Part shown: one piece after another, positions 59,579-64,000 of the stretch | Numbering within the stretch: the first letter of the stretch is position 1 | Layout: each line of letters opens with the position of its first letter | NCBI GenBank assembly: GCA_944322005.1 | Contig: CALUNL010000004.1 | Location: forward strand, 62,001 to 126,000 | Length of the DNA: 64,000 nt | Source of the DNA: an uncultured Alistipes sp. | GTDB taxonomy: Bacteria > Bacteroidota > Bacteroidia > Bacteroidales > Rikenellaceae | Reading direction: 5' to 3' | Translations under genes and position numbers: made by a program | The notes under the pieces: model-generated | Told to the model about the DNA's origin: nothing | The model's input: only the letters and a program-made list of their open reading frames with translations | Database searches by the model: none

Positions 59579-59652
59579 GGGCCTGTAGCTCAGTTGGTCA
59601 GAGCAGCGGACTCATAATCCGAAGGTCGGGGGATCATGCCCCTCCAGGCCCA
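59579..59652 (+). tRNA. tRNA with CAT anticodon (Ile2 or elongator Met)
   Basis: Acceptor GGGCCTG pairs with CAGGCCC. D-arm GCTC..GAGC; anticodon arm GCGGA-CTCATAA-TCCGA with CAT in the loop and an end mismatch. T-stem GGGGG/CCCTC; discriminator A; CCA not encoded. It is not an initiator, since position 1 pairs and the anticodon stem lacks three G-C pairs. Ile2 would need lysidine. The T-loop ATCATGC (59633-59639) lacks the usual TTC-x-A. Confidence 0.88.
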
Positions 59653-59661
59653 CAACAAAGC

Positions 59662-59691
59662 AAAACCGCTCCTTATTCGGAGCGGTTTTTT
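59662..59691 (+). terminator. Terminator after the tRNA
   Basis: AAAACCGCTCC (59662-59672), a 6-nt loop, GGAGCGGTTTT (59679-59689), then more Ts. Confidence 0.88.
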
Positions 59692-60361
59692 CATTTACAT
59701 CGGGATCAAGAGAGATTTTGCAGTCTGCGAATCCACGTCCTTCCCGGTAAGTTTCCCCCAAAAAGCGGAATCCACACATCGCTTTATGCCTCCCATACCT
59801 ATTTATAATTAATAAAGACGGACCTCAGAAGCCCGGCACACAGTTTTCCGAAGGGTAACTCTGTTACTACGTCCCGATAAAAATCGCAGCCCTCCGTCAG
59901 GTGATTTCACCGCAATCTGCATATCCATGCAGCATATTTATGCATAAAAACAGCATATTTAATCACATTACATTTCTTATCACAATGCCGTCAGAAGCGA
60001 GCGCGACCGATTTTACCTTTCGAATGTCCGATAATACCCAACAACGATATATTAACATACAAAGCACTATTATACAAATATTTACGCCCCAGCGCCCAAA
60101 CTATAGGCATGGCGCACGGACCGAAGCTCGTTCTGGTTATTGCAAATAGATATACGGCTTATCACGGCCAGCAGTGCTTTCAAACAACATATCGGCCACA
60201 GAAACGGTTTTATGGCTCATTTTTACAAGAATTAATTAAGTTATTAAAAAATTTTCATTTCATATCATAACCTTGACACCCCGTTTTTATAACAAACCGT
60301 AACCACAAAGTAAAATTTTGCAATATTTCTGTTACAACTGCTGTATTTTTATTCAAAAATA
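59692..60361. other. AT-rich intergenic region before susC
   Basis: About 670 bp with no convincing gene. AT content is clearly higher than in the neighbouring genes. The 11-mer CAGCATATTTA occurs twice (about 59931 and 59950). The open frame 59901-60149 has no codon bias or start signal and is not called. Confidence 0.5.
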
Positions 60362-60393
60362 TTTGGTCTTCGCCACAGATATTCCTATCTTTG
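60362..60393 (+). promoter_or_regulatory. Promoter of susC-susD
   Basis: TTTG at 60362-60365, a 20-bp spacer, and TATCTTTG at 60386-60393, a near-ideal site. Start near 60400; leader about 28 nt. Confidence 0.8.
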
Positions 60394-60427
60394 TTGCGAA
60401 AAATGTTTTTACAATACACTAAACTTT

Positions 60428-63400
60428 ATGCTTATGGTTAGGAAAATTGTACTATCACTTGCTGCAGTTCTGACGATGTGCTTCGCCGCATCGGCGCAGA
60501 ACAGGCAAATCACGGGTACGGTAACCGGAGAAGACGGCAGACCGATAGCCGGAGCGACAGTCGTCGTGGATGGTACCACAATCGGTACTAATACCGACGC
60601 TCACGGCCGCTACACCCTTGAGGCCCCGGAAAACGGTACTCTTATCGTTTCGTTCCTCGGCTACAAGGACGAGTCGATTGCCATCAACGGCAAAACCGAA
60701 ATCAACGTCGCCCTCAACGAGCACGTGGAGTCTCTGGACGATGTCATCGTCATAGCCTTCGGTGAGGCAAAGAAGGAGGCCTTCACCGGTTCGGCAAAGG
60801 TGATCTCCTCCGATGACCTCATCAAGACGCAGTCCTCATCCGTATCCGACGCCCTTGTCGGAAAGGTTGCCGGTGTGCAGTTCACCTCTACATCCGGCCG
60901 TCTCGGAGCAGGACAGAACATCAACGTCCGCGGTCTGGGTTCCCTCTCGGCAGAAAACGACCCTCTTTGGATTGTCGACGGCGTGCCTTACGGAGGTGAC
61001 ATCAACAACATCAATACCGCCGACATCGAGTCCGTCAGCATTCTTAAGGATGCAGCATCCAACGCACTTTATGGTGCCCGCGGTGCCAACGGTGTCATCA
61101 TGATTACCACCAAGCGTGCCAAGATGGGCGATGCGAAGGTGACGTTCGATGGCAAGTGGGGCATGAACAACAAGGCCCTGCGGAGCTACGACCTCACGGA
61201 GACCGCCGGCGAATACTACGAGATGCACTACAAGGCACTCTACAACAACTACCGCCTGAACAGGGGTTATTCCAACCAGGAGGCATACATGGCAGCCAAC
61301 ACGGCACTCGTAGGCCCGGCAACGGGCGGAGGCGTAGGCTACAACGTGATGACCTACCCTGCCGGTCAGAACCTCATCGGCGAGAAAGGCCGTCTGAACC
61401 CGCTCGCGACAGAGGGACGTCTGGTTACCGACTCGAAGGGCAACCAGTTCTACCTCAAGCCAGACAACTGGCTCGACGCACTCTACAAGAACTCGTTCCG
61501 CCAGGAGTACAACGTAAGCGTTTCGGCAGCGACCGAGAAGTCCAACTTCTACGCATCGTTCGGTTACCTCGACAACGACGGTATCATCGACGGTTCGAGC
61601 ATGGAGCGTTACACCGCACGTCTGCGTGCCGACTACCAGGCCAAGAAGTGGCTGAAGGTGGGCGCCAACATGTCCTATACCAACTTCACATGGAACAACG
61701 GTAACTCGGCGGACAGCGAGGGTGCCAGCGACGGCGGCAACGCATTCGCAACCGCATACCAGATTGCGCCTGTATACCCGCTCTACATACGTGACGCCAA
61801 CGGCAACATCATGGTGGACAGCAACGGTTTCCAGATATACGATATCGGTGACGGAGCCAACGGAGGCGCACTTCGTACCAACGGAGGTACGAGCAACGAC
61901 CTGCAGGACATCCAGCTGAACAAGTATCTCAGCGAGGGCAACGCCTTCTCGGTAAACGGCTTCGCAGACTTCCTGCTCTATAAGGGTCTCAAGCTGACCA
62001 TAAACGGAAGCACCACCGTCGACGAGACCCGTGGAACCACCCTGCTCAACCCGTACTACGGACAGTTCGCAACCTCGGGCGGTGTCGTATCGAAGTCCCA
62101 CGGCAGGACATGGGAGTACAACCTCCAGCAGCTGCTCAACTACAACAACACCTTCGGTGAGCACACCATAGACCTCCTCCTCGGACACGAGATGTACAGC
62201 CTCAAGAGCTACTATGTCGGAGCAAGCAAGAGCGGAATGTTCTCGTATGACAATGACGAGCTCGACGCCCTCATCACCGACGGCAGCAAGGCGACATCAT
62301 ACATCACCCAGTACAACAACGAGGGTTACTTCTTCCGTGCACAGTACGACTACGCCGAGAAGGTATTCGTATCGGCATCGTACCGTCGCGACGCTTCGTC
62401 GAAGTTCCACCCTGACCACCGCTGGGGTAACTTCTGGTCGGTCGGCGCCGCATGGCTTATCAACCGCGAGGGATGGTTCAACGCACCTTGGGTAGACCTT
62501 CTGAAGATAAAGGCTTCGTACGGTTCGCAGGGTAACGACAACATCTCGCCTTACCTCTACACCGACCTCTACTCCATCTCCAACGACGGTAACGGCAACA
62601 TCTCCACCATATTCTACCGCAAGGGTAACGAGAATATAACGTGGGAGACCAACGCCAACCTCAACGTCGGCGTGGAGTTCGGGTTCTGGGGCAACCGTCT
62701 GACCGGTAGCGTCGACTTCTTCGACCGCACCACGACGGACATGCTCTTCGAGCTTCCGGTTCCTTCGTCGCTCGGATACTCCTCGATATGGACCAACATC
62801 GGCGACATGAACAACCGCGGTGTCGAAATCGACCTGGCTGCCGATCTCATCCGTTCGAAGAACGTACTGTGGAGCTTCAACCTCAACATGACGCACTACC
62901 GCAACAAGCTCGTACGCCTGCCTGACGACTACAAGCAAAACGAGATCGACGGCAAGTGGGGTTATATCAGCAGTTCCTACTTCCACGGAGAGGGACTTCC
63001 GTTCTACACCTTCTACATGCCTACATATGCTGGTGTTAGCGACAACGGAGAGTCGATGTGGTACACCTACAACGACCAGGGCGAGCGCGTGACGACCACC
63101 TCCTACAGCGAGGCTTCGGCCAACGGCAAGGAGCTCCAGGGAGATTCGACCCCAGACCTCTACGGTGGTTTCGGAACGTCGTTGAACCTCTACGGAGTGG
63201 ATCTCTCCATATCGTTCACCTACCAGATAGGCGGTCTCGTATACGACTCGGGATATGCATACTTCATGAACTCGCCTATGGGAACCAGCACGGGATTCAA
63301 CTACCACCGTGACCTGGCCAATGCCTGGACTCCGGAGAATCCGAACTCTGATATTCCGCGATTCGTCTACGGAGACCAGTATACCAACGCAACTTCGTCG

Positions 63401-63643
63401 CGCTTCCTTACCGACGCGTCGTACCTGAACATACAGAACATCACGCTCGGCTACACCCTGCCGCAGCACATCACACGCAAGTTCTATGTAGACAGGCTCC
63501 GCATATACCTTGCCTGCGACAACGTATGGTACTGGTCCCGCCGTCAGGGTCTCGACCCACGCCAGGGCATTACCGGTGGAAGCAACCCGTTCTACTATGC
63601 ACCTATCCGCACCATATCGGGCGGCGTGACCATAACCTTCTAA
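60428..63643 (+). CDS. SusC/RagA-family TonB-dependent outer-membrane receptor
   Basis: A 1071 aa receptor. Signal peptide to about residue 24 (MCFAASAQ), then a carboxypeptidase-regulatory-like domain (QITGTVTGEDGRPIAGATVV, to about 100). The plug has GKVAGVQFTS, NVRGLGSL, and LYGARGANGVIMITTK. A long beta-barrel follows, ending in GGVTITF with the terminal phenylalanine. It works with a SusD-type lipoprotein lid, which starts 14 bp later, to import oligosaccharides or peptides. No regulator or enzyme is visible to show the substrate. A TonB box is not clear to me. Confidence 0.93.
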   Translation: MLMVRKIVLSLAAVLTMCFAASAQNRQITGTVTGEDGRPIAGATVVVDGTTIGTNTDAHGRYTLEAPENGTLIVSFLGYKDESIAINGKTEINVALNEHVESLDDVIVIAFGEAKKEAFTGSAKVISSDDLIKTQSSSVSDALVGKVAGVQFTSTSGRLGAGQNINVRGLGSLSAENDPLWIVDGVPYGGDINNINTADIESVSILKDAASNALYGARGANGVIMITTKRAKMGDAKVTFDGKWGMNNKALRSYDLTETAGEYYEMHYKALYNNYRLNRGYSNQEAYMAANTALVGPATGGGVGYNVMTYPAGQNLIGEKGRLNPLATEGRLVTDSKGNQFYLKPDNWLDALYKNSFRQEYNVSVSAATEKSNFYASFGYLDNDGIIDGSSMERYTARLRADYQAKKWLKVGANMSYTNFTWNNGNSADSEGASDGGNAFATAYQIAPVYPLYIRDANGNIMVDSNGFQIYDIGDGANGGALRTNGGTSNDLQDIQLNKYLSEGNAFSVNGFADFLLYKGLKLTINGSTTVDETRGTTLLNPYYGQFATSGGVVSKSHGRTWEYNLQQLLNYNNTFGEHTIDLLLGHEMYSLKSYYVGASKSGMFSYDNDELDALITDGSKATSYITQYNNEGYFFRAQYDYAEKVFVSASYRRDASSKFHPDHRWGNFWSVGAAWLINREGWFNAPWVDLLKIKASYGSQGNDNISPYLYTDLYSISNDGNGNISTIFYRKGNENITWETNANLNVGVEFGFWGNRLTGSVDFFDRTTTDMLFELPVPSSLGYSSIWTNIGDMNNRGVEIDLAADLIRSKNVLWSFNLNMTHYRNKLVRLPDDYKQNEIDGKWGYISSSYFHGEGLPFYTFYMPTYAGVSDNGESMWYTYNDQGERVTTTSYSEASANGKELQGDSTPDLYGGFGTSLNLYGVDLSISFTYQIGGLVYDSGYAYFMNSPMGTSTGFNYHRDLANAWTPENPNSDIPRFVYGDQYTNATSSRFLTDASYLNIQNITLGYTLPQHITRKFYVDRLRIYLACDNVWYWSRRQGLDPRQGITGGSNPFYYAPIRTISGGVTITF

Positions 63644-63657
63644 CAAAGTTGTGAATT

Positions 63658-64000
63658 ATGAAGATGAATAACATATTGAAAACAGCAATCGTACTGCTCG
63701 GCGCATCAACTCTCATGTCGGGCTGTATCAAGGAGACCTTCCCGCTTGAGGGTGTCGCCACCGAGGAACAGGTGAACGAATCCCCTTATGCAACCTCAGG
63801 ACTGGTGTCGGCTATCTATACCTCACTCATAACCAACTACATAGGCATAGGCGACCACATCGACTTCGGTTATCCGGGCATATTCGGTGCGACCGACCGT
63901 GCGGTAGGCGAGGTATTCCCGGTATCGGGCAACCTCGAGGGTGGAAACGTATACGCGGACCGCTGGCAGCCATGGCAATACAACATTCTTCTCGGCCCAA
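63658..64000 (+). CDS. SusD/RagB-family lipoprotein, 5' part
   Basis: The first 114 codons of a lipoprotein that runs off the window. Lipobox Cys23 (LMSGC). After it comes PLEGVATEEQVNESPYATSG, the opening of SusD-like proteins, whose N-terminal TPR helices follow. It lies 14 bp behind the susC-type gene, as in nearly every Bacteroidetes SusCD pair. It would bind substrate at the cell surface and close over the SusC barrel. Confidence 0.9.
   Translation, partial: MKMNNILKTAIVLLGASTLMSGCIKETFPLEGVATEEQVNESPYATSGLVSAIYTSLITNYIGIGDHIDFGYPGIFGATDRAVGEVFPVSGNLEGGNVYADRWQPWQYNILLGP

Noticed and set aside
59901-60149. A possible 82-codon gene in the AT-rich gap before susC
   Set aside because: No start signals, no codon bias, no recognisable motif, and low-complexity AT-rich sequence.
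60836-62188. A 450-codon minus-strand open frame opposite susC
   Set aside because: It is a valine-rich shadow of the SusC barrel codons without any domain features.

Overview
The window is a piece of a Bacteroidales chromosome, most probably Alistipes or a close Rikenellaceae relative. The evidence is the fairly high GC content of the genes, promoters of the Bacteroidetes type (TTTG near -33, TAnnTTTG near -7, about 19-20 bp apart), weak or absent Shine-Dalgarno sites, many fimbrillin-like lipoproteins, and a SusC/SusD pair at the right edge. Genus assignment is inference from gene content; no rRNA is present.

Layout. 1-2.5 kb: the end of thiL, a YqaA/DedA membrane protein, and the rpsF-rpsR-rplI operon. 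2.5-8.8 kb: a surface-structure region with two divergent fimbrillin loci. Each opens with a tiny gene (42-43 codons), and the right-hand locus also carries a subtilase lipoprotein. 8.9-12 kb: a DUF4834 protein, the MlaE/MlaF lipid transporter, and gapA. 12-16.6 kb: a PHP phosphoesterase and a three-gene lipoprotein operon built from 2, 3 and 1 copies of one module. 16.7-18.6 kb: yceD-rpmF-plsX. 18.6-26.4 kb: mixed metabolic, envelope and regulatory genes. 26.4-29.4 kb: a glycosyltransferase/LAB_N membrane operon of lipid-modification type. 29.6-34.8 kb: a DHOD-like enzyme, tRNA-Thr, SDR-type threonine dehydrogenase, a lumazine-synthase-like protein without its active-site motif, a TPR protein, recF and a DciA-like gene. 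34.8-46.3 kb: transport, DAHP synthase/chorismate mutase, nucleoside hydrolase, B12-dependent ribonucleotide reductase, glutamate dehydrogenase, a NarL-type two-component system, and surE. 46.5-49.6 kb: a coiled-coil gene, zapA, a 6S-like RNA, rny and DUF3127. 49.6-52.4 kb: a third fimbrillin-like lipoprotein with a C9 tract in its leader and another tiny gene behind it. 52.5-59.7 kb: rplS, rpmE2, ftsY, rimO, an acetyltransferase-like gene, gcvT and a CAT-anticodon tRNA. 59.7-64 kb: an AT-rich gap, then SusC and the start of SusD.

How parts work together. Most of the window is housekeeping: translation, division, envelope lipid supply and amino-acid metabolism. The accessory theme is the cell surface. 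Three fimbrillin-like lipoproteins each lie next to a 39-43 aa peptide gene sharing an E(K/R)GF core followed by an acidic FE-x-G stretch. I regard this peptide/fimbrillin pairing, one copy of which also has a subtilase, as the most likely under-described system here. Other unusual points are the C9 tract in a surface-protein leader, a RecF whose Walker A glycine is cysteine, a degenerate RibH-like protein, and a tRNA with an atypical T-loop.

Limits: everything was read by eye, without alignment, folding or database search. Family names rest on motif recognition, and start codons are judged from signal peptides, promoters and overlaps.
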